Shown in pieces: positions 25,963-34,117 of a stretch of 42,282 nucleotides of DNA (the stretch's first letter is position 1; the number at the start of each line of letters is the position of its first letter). Position numbers and translations under genes: made by a program. This stretch comes from Mordavella massiliensis. Lineage in GTDB: Bacteria; Bacillota; Clostridia; Lachnospirales; Lachnospiraceae. The notes beneath the pieces were generated by a model, which saw nothing but the letters and a program-made list of their open reading frames with translations, was not told the DNA's origin and did not search any database. Location: NCBI RefSeq assembly GCF_016901695.1, contig NZ_JACJKS010000019.1, positions 1 through 42,282 on the forward strand, written 5' to 3'.

Positions 25963-26811
25963 CTATATATCCCGGGCCTTCTCCACTTCCTCCTCCGTGA
26001 CACCGGTCAGACGAACGATCTCTTCCGGGCTGGCGCCACCCTCCAGCATGCTTCGGATCATGGACTGTCTTTCCTGTTGTATTCCTTCCTGCAGCCCCCT
26101 GTTCCAGGCGCTGCTCATGATGGCCTCGTGGTCCCGGATCGCCTTCTGCCGGGCCTCATACTCCAGCCTGGCTCTCTCGTCCGCGCTCATCCTCTCCGAT
26201 TCCCTGTAGGCTTCTTCTATATATTCACTTCTGCCTGCCATGTCCTCAAACTCCTCCCGCGTCTTCCCGGCCAGAAAACGCATCCAGCGGATGACCTCGT
26301 CATCCTCCCGCAGATCCCTCGGCAGCTTCATCAACTCCAGGATCTGCAGCTCAAGAAGGTCTGTGTACTTCTTTCCTGTCTGCTCATCGCAAAGGCGGAT
26401 CGTCCGATAGCATCTCTCATCATCCGCAAATCGGATAAAGTTCAATATGCTTACATGGATACACTTTTTCAGCTTCGTGTATGGATCTCCCTTTCCGATC
26501 TGCTCTGTGTACATTTTGCTCAGGTAGAACAGGGATCTGGCGTCCCACTGCTCAAATGAGTCCACCTGCATCTCCATGTTAACCTGTGCCCCGTCCTCCA
26601 TCATGGCCCGGACATCCAGTATCCCCAGCTTGTCATCCGGATATTCCTGCCTCAGCGCCGTTGGGAGCAGGACCGTCTCCCGCACATCCTTTGGATCCGT
26701 CTTCAACAGTGCTGCGATGAAGCCCTTTCTCACCTTTGGGTTGTACATCAGTCCCTTGAAACATACGTCTACGGTGGGAAGCATGATAAAATTATTGTTT
26801 CTCTTTGCCAC
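25963..26811 (-). CDS. Rpn-family recombination-promoting nuclease / putative transposase
   Basis: A 282-residue PD-(D/E)XK nuclease-like protein. The catalytic signature is Asp66 in GILDVRA and the E-x-Q pair Glu80/Gln82 in VNMEMQV. The C-terminal half is charged and helical, ending in a small segment (MLEGGASPEEIVRLTGVTEE) that resembles the regulatory tail of the family. E. coli Rpn proteins promote RecA-independent recombination and are linked to phage defence. The open frame extends upstream without a start signal; the GTG at 26811 has AAAGGAG 6 nt before it and is chosen. It stands alone without inverted repeats. Confidence 0.82.
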   Translation of the reverse strand: MAKRNNNFIMLPTVDVCFKGLMYNPKVRKGFIAALLKTDPKDVRETVLLPTALRQEYPDDKLGILDVRAMMEDGAQVNMEMQVDSFEQWDARSLFYLSKMYTEQIGKGDPYTKLKKCIHVSILNFIRFADDERCYRTIRLCDEQTGKKYTDLLELQILELMKLPRDLREDDEVIRWMRFLAGKTREEFEDMAGRSEYIEEAYRESERMSADERARLEYEARQKAIRDHEAIMSSAWNRGLQEGIQQERQSMIRSMLEGGASPEEIVRLTGVTEEEVEKARDI

Positions 26812-27104
26812 AGTCTTCTCCTTTCCTGTAAAGCTGTGCAGGAAAGGGGCATGTCTGTCTTTTTTTTGCATACCTGGTCCGGATATCGGAGGCACGGCCC
26901 GCATTTCCTGCTCTGTTCAGTTGTGTAACAATCGGGTCATGCCTGGAAATCAGGCTCCGAATAGACAGATGCCGCCGCATAGATTTAGCAGCGCGCTTGA
27001 TATGTATGCCGGACGGCAGATGTGCCGCCCTAGCATATTTAGAATAACATAATTTACTTTCAGCCGCAATAAGAAATTAATTTTTTATCCCCTTATACTC
27101 TTCC
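26812..27104 (-). promoter_or_regulatory. Long leader and promoter of the Rpn gene
   Basis: A promoter TTGCGG (27064-27069), 17-nt spacer, TATTCT (27041-27046) lies on the minus strand, leaving a leader of about 220 nt. The leader contains a GGCGGCA/TGCCGTC hairpin near 27012-27030 and no ORF that I can support. I see no transposon ends. Confidence 0.5.
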
Positions 27105-27287
27105 TCAGTCCTTTTTCCCCTTTCTGTGCTTCACACACTCTGTCAGCAGATATTCGATCTGCCCGTTCATGGAGCGGAAGTCGTCCTCCGCCCACTGGGC
27201 GATCTCATCGTACAGCTTTTTTGACAGGCGGAGGGGCACCTGTTTTTTCGCCTTTGACTTGTCGGCCGCTTTGCTTTCCTTTTCCAC
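27105..27287 (-). CDS. Ribbon-helix-helix (Arc-like) DNA-binding protein
   Basis: A 60-residue basic protein. After a charged tail it has the RHH pattern: strand QVPLRLSKKLYDEIAQWAED, turn, then helix MNGQIEYLLTECVKHRK, as in Arc-type repressors. GTG start with AAAGGAGG 7 nt upstream. It lies 39 nt after the SPFH gene in the same operon, an arrangement I recall from other Firmicutes. Tandem TGATATCA palindromes at the operon promoter are candidate binding sites. Confidence 0.8.
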   Translation of the reverse strand: MEKESKAADKSKAKKQVPLRLSKKLYDEIAQWAEDDFRSMNGQIEYLLTECVKHRKGKKD

Positions 27288-27326
27288 AGGCTCCCCTCCT
27301 TTCGCGTTTCTCTCTTTTCAGTCAGT

Positions 27327-28316
27327 TTAATACAAACTTCCGCTGTTCACAATAGGCTGCGCGTCTTTATTTCCGCACAGGACCACAAGGAGGTTGCTGA
27401 CCATGGCCGCCTTCCTCTCTTCGTCCAGCTCCACGATGTCGTTCTCATTGAGCTTGTGAAGCGCCATCTCCACCATGCCGACCGCGCCTTCCACGATCTT
27501 CTGCCTCGCATCGATGATGGCCGCCGCCTGCTGCCTCTGCAGCATGGCGGATGCGATCTCCGGCGCGTAGGCCAGATGGGTGATCCGGACATCCAGGATC
27601 CGGATCCCCGCATCCTCCGTCCTCTCCTGCAGCTCCCGGCTCATGATGGCTGCGATCTCCTGGCTGCTGCCACGCAGGGACTTCTCATCCGCGCCGTCGC
27701 CCTCGTTCATATCATACGGATACTGGCGGGCCGTGTTCCGGATGATGGAATCGCACTGGATAGAAAGGTAGTTCTTATAGTTCTCCACATTGATGACTGC
27801 CTTGGTGGGATTGACCACTTTCCAGATCACCACTGCGCCGATCTCCACCGGGTTGCCCAACTGATCGTTGACTTTCTGCAGCTTGTTATCCAGCGTCATC
27901 GTCCGCATGGACACCTTCTTCTCCTTCTCGCCCATGGATACGGAGACAGACCGTCCGCCTCCCGATGCCGCCACTACCGGCGCCGCCTTCACCGTCGGAT
28001 TGATGGCGGAGCAGAACGGGTTGACCCAGTAGAAACCGGCCTTTTTCAACGTGCCGTAGTAATTACCGAACACGGTAAAGACATAGGCCTCATTGGGATT
28101 GAGGACTTTCAGTCCGCACAGTACAATGACAGCCGCGATAAAGACAATGATCCCGGCGATGAGACCTGCCGCTGCAGCGCCGCCGCTCTCGCCCAGGACA
28201 AATCCGCCGACGGCCAGCCCGATCCCTGCCGCCAGGCCCAGGAGGCCTGCGAGCAGCATCAGATAGCCGCTGATGGGATGCAGTACTTTTTCTTCTGTGA
28301 TCTTCTCTCTGTTCAT
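27327..28316 (-). CDS. SPFH/band-7 domain membrane protein
   Basis: A 329-residue protein with two N-terminal hydrophobic segments (about 17-42 and 47-68), then an SPFH/prohibitin-like domain (about 70-270). Recognisable stretches are VFTVFGNYYGTLKKAGFYWVNP, IGAVVIWKVVNPTKAVINVE and the heptad-rich LAYAPEIASAMLQRQQAAAI. SPFH proteins form membrane microdomain scaffolds; the exact client is unknown. The frame is open far upstream, but the ATG at 28316 follows GGGGGA by 7 nt and is preceded by a strong promoter. Confidence 0.88.
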   Translation of the reverse strand: MNREKITEEKVLHPISGYLMLLAGLLGLAAGIGLAVGGFVLGESGGAAAAGLIAGIIVFIAAVIVLCGLKVLNPNEAYVFTVFGNYYGTLKKAGFYWVNPFCSAINPTVKAAPVVAASGGGRSVSVSMGEKEKKVSMRTMTLDNKLQKVNDQLGNPVEIGAVVIWKVVNPTKAVINVENYKNYLSIQCDSIIRNTARQYPYDMNEGDGADEKSLRGSSQEIAAIMSRELQERTEDAGIRILDVRITHLAYAPEIASAMLQRQQAAAIIDARQKIVEGAVGMVEMALHKLNENDIVELDEERKAAMVSNLLVVLCGNKDAQPIVNSGSLY

Positions 28317-28358
28317 TCTCTTTTCCCCCTTTTGATCATTTGGAATCAGATATTTTAT

Positions 28359-28377
28359 TGATATCATTTTGATATCA
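28359..28377 (-). promoter_or_regulatory. Tandem 8-bp palindromes, candidate RHH operator
   Basis: TGATATCA occurs twice (28359-28366 and 28370-28377), each copy self-complementary, 11 bp apart. They cover the expected transcription start of the SPFH-RHH operon. The arrangement recalls tandem half-sites bound by Arc-type repressors, and the operon encodes such a protein. Confidence 0.6.
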
Positions 28378-28379
28378 TC

Positions 28380-28408
28380 ATAGTATCGCATCCACAAGAG
28401 AATGTCAA
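28380..28408 (-). promoter_or_regulatory. Promoter of the SPFH-RHH operon
   Basis: TTGACA (28403-28408, minus strand), a 17-nt spacer and TACTAT (28380-28385). The -35 box directly follows the terminator of the upstream gene cluster. Confidence 0.8.
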
Positions 28409-28414
28409 GAAAAA

Positions 28415-28447
28415 ACGGACGGGAGATTTTTTTCTTCTCCCGCCCGT
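28415..28447 (-). terminator. Terminator of the adhesin/PrdX gene cluster
   Basis: Arms 28436-28447 and 28415-28426 form a 12-bp stem with one G-U wobble and an A-rich 9-nt loop, followed by six U residues on the minus strand. Confidence 0.88.
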
Positions 28448-28468
28448 CACACAGATCCGTCTGCCGGC

Positions 28469-28663
28469 TTATCCGGTCTGATACACATCGTAATAGCAGC
28501 GCCCGCAGAGCTGTCCGGCCCCTTCCACATAGTATCTCCTTCCGGCAATATGGCTGTCCCGTTTCACCGGCGTAAGCCGGCCGCAGAGCACGCACCGCTC
28601 CAGAACATCTTTTTTTCTCCGCCCCCTGCAGCCTGCGCCTGTACGGCGGCCTGTCTTTCCCAC
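28469..28663 (-). CDS. Small zinc-ribbon protein
   Basis: A 64-residue basic protein of unknown function. The N-terminal 20 residues are Arg/Lys/Gly rich, then CVLCG and, about 26 residues later, LCGRCYYDVYQTG form two CxxC knuckles, a probable zinc site. GTG start with GGAGG 8 nt upstream. It is the last gene before the terminator at 28415-28447. The good ribosome site and paired CxxC motifs argue for a real gene. Confidence 0.65.
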   Translation of the reverse strand: MGKTGRRTGAGCRGRRKKDVLERCVLCGRLTPVKRDSHIAGRRYYVEGAGQLCGRCYYDVYQTG

Positions 28664-28739
28664 CTGCAGTTCCTCCTTCCCCTGTCCTTACGACCGTCTC
28701 TGCTTTACAGTCTATACCGAACAGCGGAAAGATATACCG

Positions 28740-29282
28740 TCATGACCGGCTTAGTTTCACCGCGATATACCCGTGGTGCACAGCCTCCAGAAATCCGCCG
28801 AACACATCTGCTGTCCTCAGCTTGATGCTGGATGTGTTGACGCAGGGATGGCAGGCATAGTACTCCTGTCCGAAGAGCTCCTCGTCCACAAGAAGCTGCA
28901 CTTTGTTGTCCGGATCGAAGATCAGCCCCATGATCGTAGCGGAGCCCGGCGTGACATTCAGATACTTCTCCATATCCTCACCGGATGCAAAAGAGAGCCG
29001 GGAAGAGGGGATCTGAGGAGAGAGTTCCTTTGTCTGCAGGCTCTTGTTCCCGGGCATGACAAGCAGATAGTAGTCCGTCTTCTGCCGGTTGCAGAGGAAG
29101 AGATTTTTACAGATCTCGATCTGCAACGCTTCGTCAACCTCCCGGCACGCCTCTATCGTCATCACAGCCTCGTGATCCACCCGCTCGTACGGAATCCCGA
29201 GTCTGTCCAGCAGGTCGTACACTCTCATCTCTTTTTCCGCTCTTCCCTCCTCTGAAACGGGACGTCCTTTATATATCTCCAT
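28740..29282 (-). CDS. YbaK/PrdX-like aminoacyl-tRNA deacylase
   Basis: A 180-residue protein of the YbaK/prolyl-tRNA synthetase-associated editing family (PrdX/ProXp-ala), which hydrolyses mischarged tRNA, typically Ala-tRNA(Pro). Family marks are VDHEAVMTIE, the Lys motif EICKNLFLCNRQKTDYYLLV, GSATIMGLIFD and YACHPCVNTSSIKL. The N-terminal MEIYKGRP..EKEMRVYDLLD is usual for the family, so the ATG at 29282 (AGGAGA 7 nt upstream) is chosen, although it overlaps the preceding zinc-ribbon gene by 58 nt. A later ATG at 29228 would give an ATGA overlap instead. Confidence 0.88.
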   Translation of the reverse strand: MEIYKGRPVSEEGRAEKEMRVYDLLDRLGIPYERVDHEAVMTIEACREVDEALQIEICKNLFLCNRQKTDYYLLVMPGNKSLQTKELSPQIPSSRLSFASGEDMEKYLNVTPGSATIMGLIFDPDNKVQLLVDEELFGQEYYACHPCVNTSSIKLRTADVFGGFLEAVHHGYIAVKLSRS

Positions 29283-29452
29283 GGCGTTCTCTCCTGTCGT
29301 TTTGATCTTGTTCCATTATAACCGCTTTTTTCTTCCCTGACAACGCCCCCTGCCGTTTCTTCCGGCGGTTTTGCCAGTACCGCGCGTCTGCAGTTCAAAC
29401 AGACGTGCGTGCCCTCGGGAATCATCTCGCCGCACATAACACAGTAATCCAT
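29225..29452 (-). CDS. Small zinc-ribbon protein overlapping the PrdX-like gene
   Basis: A 75-residue protein with an N-terminal zinc ribbon, MDYCVMCGEMIPEGTHVCLN followed by C, and a charged, apparently disordered C-terminus. The ATG at 29452 has AAGGAAG 7 nt upstream, a site that overlaps the end of the adhesin gene. The last 58 nt overlap the PrdX-like gene in another frame. Function is unknown; the same kind of ribbon occurs in many Firmicutes accessory proteins. Confidence 0.6.
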   Translation of the reverse strand: MDYCVMCGEMIPEGTHVCLNCRRAVLAKPPEETAGGVVREEKSGYNGTRSKRQERTPWRYIKDVPFQRREERKKR

Positions 29453-29456
29453 GGCA

Positions 29457-32400
29457 TCACTTCCTTTTCTTTCTGATCCTGCCGGCCGCAGCCAGACATA
29501 CAACAGCCGCAGAAAGAACGGCAGTCAGAGCCGGAACGGAAGGCGCGGACAGATCGCCGGTCTTCGGGATCCGCACTTCCGGTTTGTCTTCCATCTCTAT
29601 CTTCTGTTCTTCGCCTGTCTCCCGAAGAGTAAAGGAAACCGGCTGCGCTGTTTCATATCCATCCGGCGGCGCCTCTTCTGTGAGGATGTATTCTCCCGGC
29701 GCAAGACGGTCAAACCGTTTTTCTTTTTCGTCTGATATCCATCGTTCGATGAGTTCTGTGCCGCCGTCCTCCGTTTTCCGCTCCAGCCTGAGTTTTGCCC
29801 CCGCCAGAAGACTGTGGTCCCCCGCATCCAGTTTGACAATGCGCAGCTTTGTGTAGTCATTCACACACTTCAGCACAGCGACTGCTTCCCCGTCAATATG
29901 TCCTTTTTCGTCGACCTGTATTTCATGCACTGTTTCATCCCGTATGTATCCTTGAAGCGTATCCTCTTCCTGAACGCAGTAGGTACTGCCTGGAAGCAGA
30001 TACGGAATTTCAATGCAGCCGTCCTCATCCGTTTCATACACCTCCTCCATGGTATAGGTGGGATCCGGATCCTTTTCATCCTGTTTCAGCCACACGCGGA
30101 ACGTCACGCCGGCAAGAGGCTTCTCATCCTGCGTTCCTTTTTCATATTTGAGGATGCGCAGCCTGGTCGGCTCATTGTATACCGTGAGATCTTGCGTCAC
30201 AAGGGGCGTCTCCTGATCCCTGTATGCAAGCTCCACCTCCACCGGTTCCTCCGCCAGGGCAAATCCGGGCACCTGCTTCACCTCCGTCACGGCGTACGTC
30301 CCGAGAAACAGTTCCTTCGAGAGAACCGGCTCCTGTCCGGTCGTCAGCGTATCTGCAAGTTCCCCTTTCCTCAGACGGACTGTTCCGTCGGGCGTTGTGA
30401 TATCCTCCGCCGCGCGTATCTCAAAAACCGCGCCTGCAAGGAGTTCCTCCCCGCCTTCTTCGTATTTTGCAAGGCTGAACCTGCCCATGGCGTTCTCATC
30501 GGCAAACCGCACCACAAGCGGACTGCTCCAGTCCCTGTCCTCTTCCACCGTAAACGGCAGATCTTCGCCGTTTAACAGATATCCTTCCGGCGCTTTTACT
30601 TCCCGCAGATAATAAGTCCCGTATTGCAGCTTCTCCGGGAATGTGAAACGCCCTTCTTCATTTGTAGTAAAAGTCTCGTATTCCTGGTTCTCCGGATAAT
30701 GCGCCGTCATGGTCACGACCTGCTTATCCGCGTCAAGGAGCTGAAACCTCGCTCCCGCCACAGGGATCACTTTCCCGGTGGACGCATCCACCTTCAGCAC
30801 CTGGATCGGACTTGTAAGCAGCGTATCCTGCCTGTATATGCCGCCCAGCGTCACCTGTTCCTCTGCGATCGTCACCTCAAAGGGCTCGATCGGATTATAC
30901 CCTTCCGGCGTCTTTGTCTCGGATACAATGTATGTATCGTACACAAGCGCGCCCCTTGGCTGTTCTTTGCTTTTCGTGGTGGCTTTTCCTTCCCTGTCCG
31001 TCACGATCTTTAGGACTTCCTCCCCCGTCGTCCTGGATGTGATCGTAAACTCCACACCGCAGATGCCGTCCAGCACATCCTCCTTCTCATCCTCGTTCTG
31101 GTAGACTTTGATGATTTCCAGATCTCCCCGGATAATATCCTCCGGAAAATCCGGAGCGGCATACGTTTCCACATACTCTGCCTCTCCCTCTCCCGTGATC
31201 CGGCAAAGCTGCACCTCCCCGCTTAAGTTGTACCCTTCCGGCGCTTTTGTCTCCTCGATCGTCAGGGTGCCGAGGGGCAGCACAAAAGCGCCTTCCTGAT
31301 TCCTCCACACAGGGTCGCCGCTCACAAAGTATGCATCCTCTGTCGAGACAATGCCTTTCTCATCAGACCGGAAAACCCAGGACCGGGCCGGCCGGACTCC
31401 TTCCAGCTTATCCAGGCTGTCGTAATCTCCCGCATAAAAACGGAATGTAAATTCCGCGCCGGCAAGAGAGGCGGCTCCCTGCGGCCGGTTTCCGTTCTCT
31501 CCGGCTTCCAGTTCACCGTCATATTTCTTTAAAAGCACGCCGGTCCGGTCGGTCTGCGGCACTTCCCTTGCAGTTACCTGCGCGGTCTGACCGCTCAGCG
31601 CATTTACGGTATAGACCGTACCGTCCAGGGCATATCCCCTGGAAGCCGTCTTTTCCTTTACGTAATAGGTCCCTGCTTTCACGGAAAGAGTACCGGTACT
31701 TCCATCCTCTCCGGTCACCAGCTCGCCGATCTGATCCCCGCATTCCGGGTCCGTATACACGCCGTACACCGCGCCTTCCAGACTGTAGCAGTTGTTCCCG
31801 TCCGTCACCTCCGTCTGCGCGGACACTTTCTGCAGCCACACGTCCCCCTCCTGCTGCTCCTCAAGCCAGACGATATCCTGCTGGTCATTATAAGCGATAT
31901 ACACTTCGTAACGGTCCAGATTGGCATGGACTTCCGGCGCCCAGGACCCTTCAACCGCCGCGTTGGCAAACATGATCATATTCTTGATCCCCGCCTGCAT
32001 ACTCTCGCTCAGCCCTGTCAGGCTGCCTTCATAGGCGTAGCTCAGAGCCGCGTGCGCATAGGCGTATGTGTTATTGCGGGCCTCGTCGTAGATGATCCTG
32101 CCGTAGGAATCAAAATAGGGATATCCCGGAGCCATCATAAGAAGCGCTTTGATCAGATCATTGTCCAGTTTTGAGACCTGATAACTCCCCGAAGGAGGCG
32201 GACTCAAAGGCTGCACACAGTATCCGGTATAATTCCCCGTCTCTGCCGCCACATAGAACTCCCTTGTAAACCAGCTCCCATAGCTGTGACTTGCCCCGTA
32301 GGAGATCGTGCACATGGATCCTACCGCAGAACGGGGCACGATACCTCCCTCCGCCACGCCAATACGGTCCGTCCCCGTCGTCACGCTGTCTTTCCCAAAC

Positions 32401-32519
32401 ATATGGACCGCGTCATCCTTTCCCGCAGGGTCTGCGGCCTGAATCCGGAGCGCCGCCACGCAAAAAAACACTGCCAGCATACACGCTGCCCCCATCCGTA
32501 CAAACAATTTCCGTTTCAA
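29457..32519 (-). CDS. LPxTG-anchored SpaA/Cna-B repeat surface adhesin
   Basis: A 1020-residue cell-wall protein. It has a signal peptide (1-28, cleavage near IQA), an N-terminal domain (about 60-215) like thioester adhesin domains, with Cys101 in YTGYCVQPLSPPPSG, then seven SpaA/Cna-B prealbumin-like repeats (starting near 226, 326, 466, 571, 679, 785 and 890) with family marks such as KAPEGY, TPEGYN and LAGAEF. It ends in the sorting signal IPKTG (984-988), a hydrophobic segment and RIRKKRK. The glutamine expected for a TQxA thioester is not seen; the matching helix reads YAYAHAALSYAYEG. TTG start with GGAGG 9 nt upstream. No sortase gene is in the window. Confidence 0.92.
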   Translation of the reverse strand: MKRKLFVRMGAACMLAVFFCVAALRIQAADPAGKDDAVHMFGKDSVTTGTDRIGVAEGGIVPRSAVGSMCTISYGASHSYGSWFTREFYVAAETGNYTGYCVQPLSPPPSGSYQVSKLDNDLIKALLMMAPGYPYFDSYGRIIYDEARNNTYAYAHAALSYAYEGSLTGLSESMQAGIKNMIMFANAAVEGSWAPEVHANLDRYEVYIAYNDQQDIVWLEEQQEGDVWLQKVSAQTEVTDGNNCYSLEGAVYGVYTDPECGDQIGELVTGEDGSTGTLSVKAGTYYVKEKTASRGYALDGTVYTVNALSGQTAQVTAREVPQTDRTGVLLKKYDGELEAGENGNRPQGAASLAGAEFTFRFYAGDYDSLDKLEGVRPARSWVFRSDEKGIVSTEDAYFVSGDPVWRNQEGAFVLPLGTLTIEETKAPEGYNLSGEVQLCRITGEGEAEYVETYAAPDFPEDIIRGDLEIIKVYQNEDEKEDVLDGICGVEFTITSRTTGEEVLKIVTDREGKATTKSKEQPRGALVYDTYIVSETKTPEGYNPIEPFEVTIAEEQVTLGGIYRQDTLLTSPIQVLKVDASTGKVIPVAGARFQLLDADKQVVTMTAHYPENQEYETFTTNEEGRFTFPEKLQYGTYYLREVKAPEGYLLNGEDLPFTVEEDRDWSSPLVVRFADENAMGRFSLAKYEEGGEELLAGAVFEIRAAEDITTPDGTVRLRKGELADTLTTGQEPVLSKELFLGTYAVTEVKQVPGFALAEEPVEVELAYRDQETPLVTQDLTVYNEPTRLRILKYEKGTQDEKPLAGVTFRVWLKQDEKDPDPTYTMEEVYETDEDGCIEIPYLLPGSTYCVQEEDTLQGYIRDETVHEIQVDEKGHIDGEAVAVLKCVNDYTKLRIVKLDAGDHSLLAGAKLRLERKTEDGGTELIERWISDEKEKRFDRLAPGEYILTEEAPPDGYETAQPVSFTLRETGEEQKIEMEDKPEVRIPKTGDLSAPSVPALTAVLSAAVVCLAAAGRIRKKRK

Positions 32520-32764
32520 TTATGTTTACCTCCATTTTCGTAATAAAAGACACCTGAAGCAACAAAAACGTTTTGAACGACCACCTCCCGACCACGTATT
32601 ACAGAACACAATTTCCGGTAATTCTCTGGCGATACGCCTGATCTGAATAAAGAAAAAATGAAAAATCAAGAATAGCAGAACTGCTTTCTGTACAGATAAA
32701 GTTAACATAGCCTTTCCGAAAATGCAAGACAAATTTTTATGAAAATAGAGCGGGCATTTTGTGC
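32520..32764. other. Intergenic region between divergent adhesin and DegV genes
   Basis: About 245 nt, more AT-rich than its surroundings. It holds the adhesin leader (ribosome site near 32530) and an AGCAGAACTGCT palindrome near 32684. I see no small ORF, known riboswitch or convincing -35/-10 pair for the adhesin. Confidence 0.4.
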
Positions 32765-32770
32765 TATGAT
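32762..32770 (+). promoter_or_regulatory. Extended -10 element before the DegV gene
   Basis: TGC followed by TATGAT (32765-32770). The surrounding TTTGTGCTATGATAGA is nearly identical to the element before the GH3 gene (TTTGTGCTATGTTAGA, about 36101-36116). No clear -35 box is seen. Confidence 0.5.
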
Positions 32771-32806
32771 AGATATATACAAGATTTTGAAAAAGGGGGC
32801 TTTCAT

Positions 32807-33712
32807 ATGCATGCAGCATTTGCAGTCGTAAGCGACGGCTCCTGCGATCTTCCCGCAGCAGAGGCCGGGAAAAATAACATTGACGTCGTGCACTTCCTCG
32901 TCTCCTTTGACGGTCAGGACTACCGCCGGGAAGGACTGGAGATCCCGCTGGAGGCATTTTATCAGAAAATGGTGGATGAGCCCGGGCATTACCCGAAGAC
33001 CGCCGCGCCGTCCCCGGAGGATTTCTGCGAAGTTTTCAGGGCGCGCGCCGCAGAGGGCCTGGATATCCTGTGCATCTGCATCTCCACCAAACTCAGTTCC
33101 TCCATGCAGTCCGCGCAGATCGCCGCGAAGATGCTGGCGGACGACTATCCGGACACCCGCGTCATCGTCCAGGACTCCCTGTGCGCCACCCTCATGCAGA
33201 GCGCGTACGTACTGGAAGCCTGCCGCCTGCGGGATGCCGGCTGCACCCTGCAGGAAGCGGCGGACACCCTGGCCGGACTGCAAAGGACCGCCCGCATCCT
33301 CTTCACGGTGGGCAGCCTTGACTATATCCAGCACGGCGGGCGCATCGGCCGGATGACGGGCCTGGCCGGCGAACTGCTGCAGATCAAGCCCCTCATCACC
33401 CTGCAGGACGGCGAGATCCACTCCTCCGGCATCAAACGGGGCCGGCGCCGCTCCATAGAAGGAGTGATCGGGCTCCTCGTCTCCTACCTGAAAGACAATC
33501 ATCTCACCCCTTCCGACTGCCGCATCCTGGCCGGCTACGGATATGACCGGGCGGAGGGCGTGCGCTTCCGCGACATGACCGTCTCCCGGCTCTCGGAGGA
33601 GTTTGGCGGGACGGCCGACCTTCCGCTGTTCCAGATCGGCGCCACCATCGGCGTCCACGCCGGCCCCACCTCCATCGGGTTCGGCGTCATCCAAAAGGCA
33701 GATCTGCCCTGA
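32807..33712 (+). CDS. DegV-family fatty acid-binding protein
   Basis: A 301-residue DegV/FakB-type protein. These bind fatty acids and, with the kinase FakA, feed exogenous or recycled acyl chains into phospholipid synthesis. Marks are VVSDGSCDLP at the N-terminus, YPKTAAPSPEDF, ICISTKLSSSMQSA, FTVGSLDYIQHGGRIG and GATIGVHAGPTSIGFG at the end. The ATG at 32807 has GGGGG 7 nt upstream and gives the standard start; an upstream in-frame ATG at 32759 precedes the promoter element. It ends 6 nt from the convergent next gene. Confidence 0.92.
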   Translation: MHAAFAVVSDGSCDLPAAEAGKNNIDVVHFLVSFDGQDYRREGLEIPLEAFYQKMVDEPGHYPKTAAPSPEDFCEVFRARAAEGLDILCICISTKLSSSMQSAQIAAKMLADDYPDTRVIVQDSLCATLMQSAYVLEACRLRDAGCTLQEAADTLAGLQRTARILFTVGSLDYIQHGGRIGRMTGLAGELLQIKPLITLQDGEIHSSGIKRGRRRSIEGVIGLLVSYLKDNHLTPSDCRILAGYGYDRAEGVRFRDMTVSRLSEEFGGTADLPLFQIGATIGVHAGPTSIGFGVIQKADLP

Positions 33713-33718
33713 CGGGCC

Positions 33719-34084
33719 CTAGATCCCCCTCTCTTCAAAGCGGGCGCGAAACCCCTCCGCGTCCGCCAGGGTGGTCTTCCAGCCGTACCGACCCATATCC
33801 GTCTGCCAGCCTTTTCCGGTCTGCCGCACCTCTACGCCCTCCCCCTGCAGGAGGGTCTTTTGCATGTCAAAAGTCTCAAATGCCGCCGCGCCGCTTAAGA
33901 ACCCCTGTCCGTTCACCACCCGGTGGGCGGGGATATCCGCGCCCAGTTTCCCCTTGTTCAGCGCATACCCCACCTGTCTGGCATGCTTCGGCTTCCCGCA
34001 AAGGAGCGCGATCTGTCCGTAGGAGGCCACGCGTCCCACGGGGATGCTCCGGCATACGATCGCTGCCCGCTCATAGAAATCCAT
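33719..34084 (-). CDS. Alkyltransferase-like protein (ATL), MGMT family without catalytic cysteine
   Basis: A 121-residue protein of the O6-alkylguanine-DNA alkyltransferase family. It keeps the DNA-binding helix-turn-helix (GRVASYGQIALLCGKPKHAR) and the Asn hinge region, but the active site PCHRV is IPAHRVVNGQG here, with Ala in place of the acceptor Cys. Such ATL proteins bind alkylated guanine without repairing it and hand it to nucleotide excision repair. Length is short, as typical for ATLs. It is convergent with degV. Confidence 0.9.
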   Translation of the reverse strand: MDFYERAAIVCRSIPVGRVASYGQIALLCGKPKHARQVGYALNKGKLGADIPAHRVVNGQGFLSGAAAFETFDMQKTLLQGEGVEVRQTGKGWQTDMGRYGWKTTLADAEGFRARFEERGI

Positions 34085-34117
34085 ACGCTCACCCCTCCGT
34101 CTTTGCCTTCTGCGCTC

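Noticed and set aside
25963-26811. Complete insertion sequence around the Rpn gene
   Set aside because: Rpn proteins are called putative transposases, but no terminal inverted repeats or target duplication flank the gene; it looks like a resident gene.
32520-32764. c-di-GMP riboswitch controlling the adhesin
   Set aside because: None of the conserved c-di-GMP-I or -II sequence blocks could be seen in the leader.
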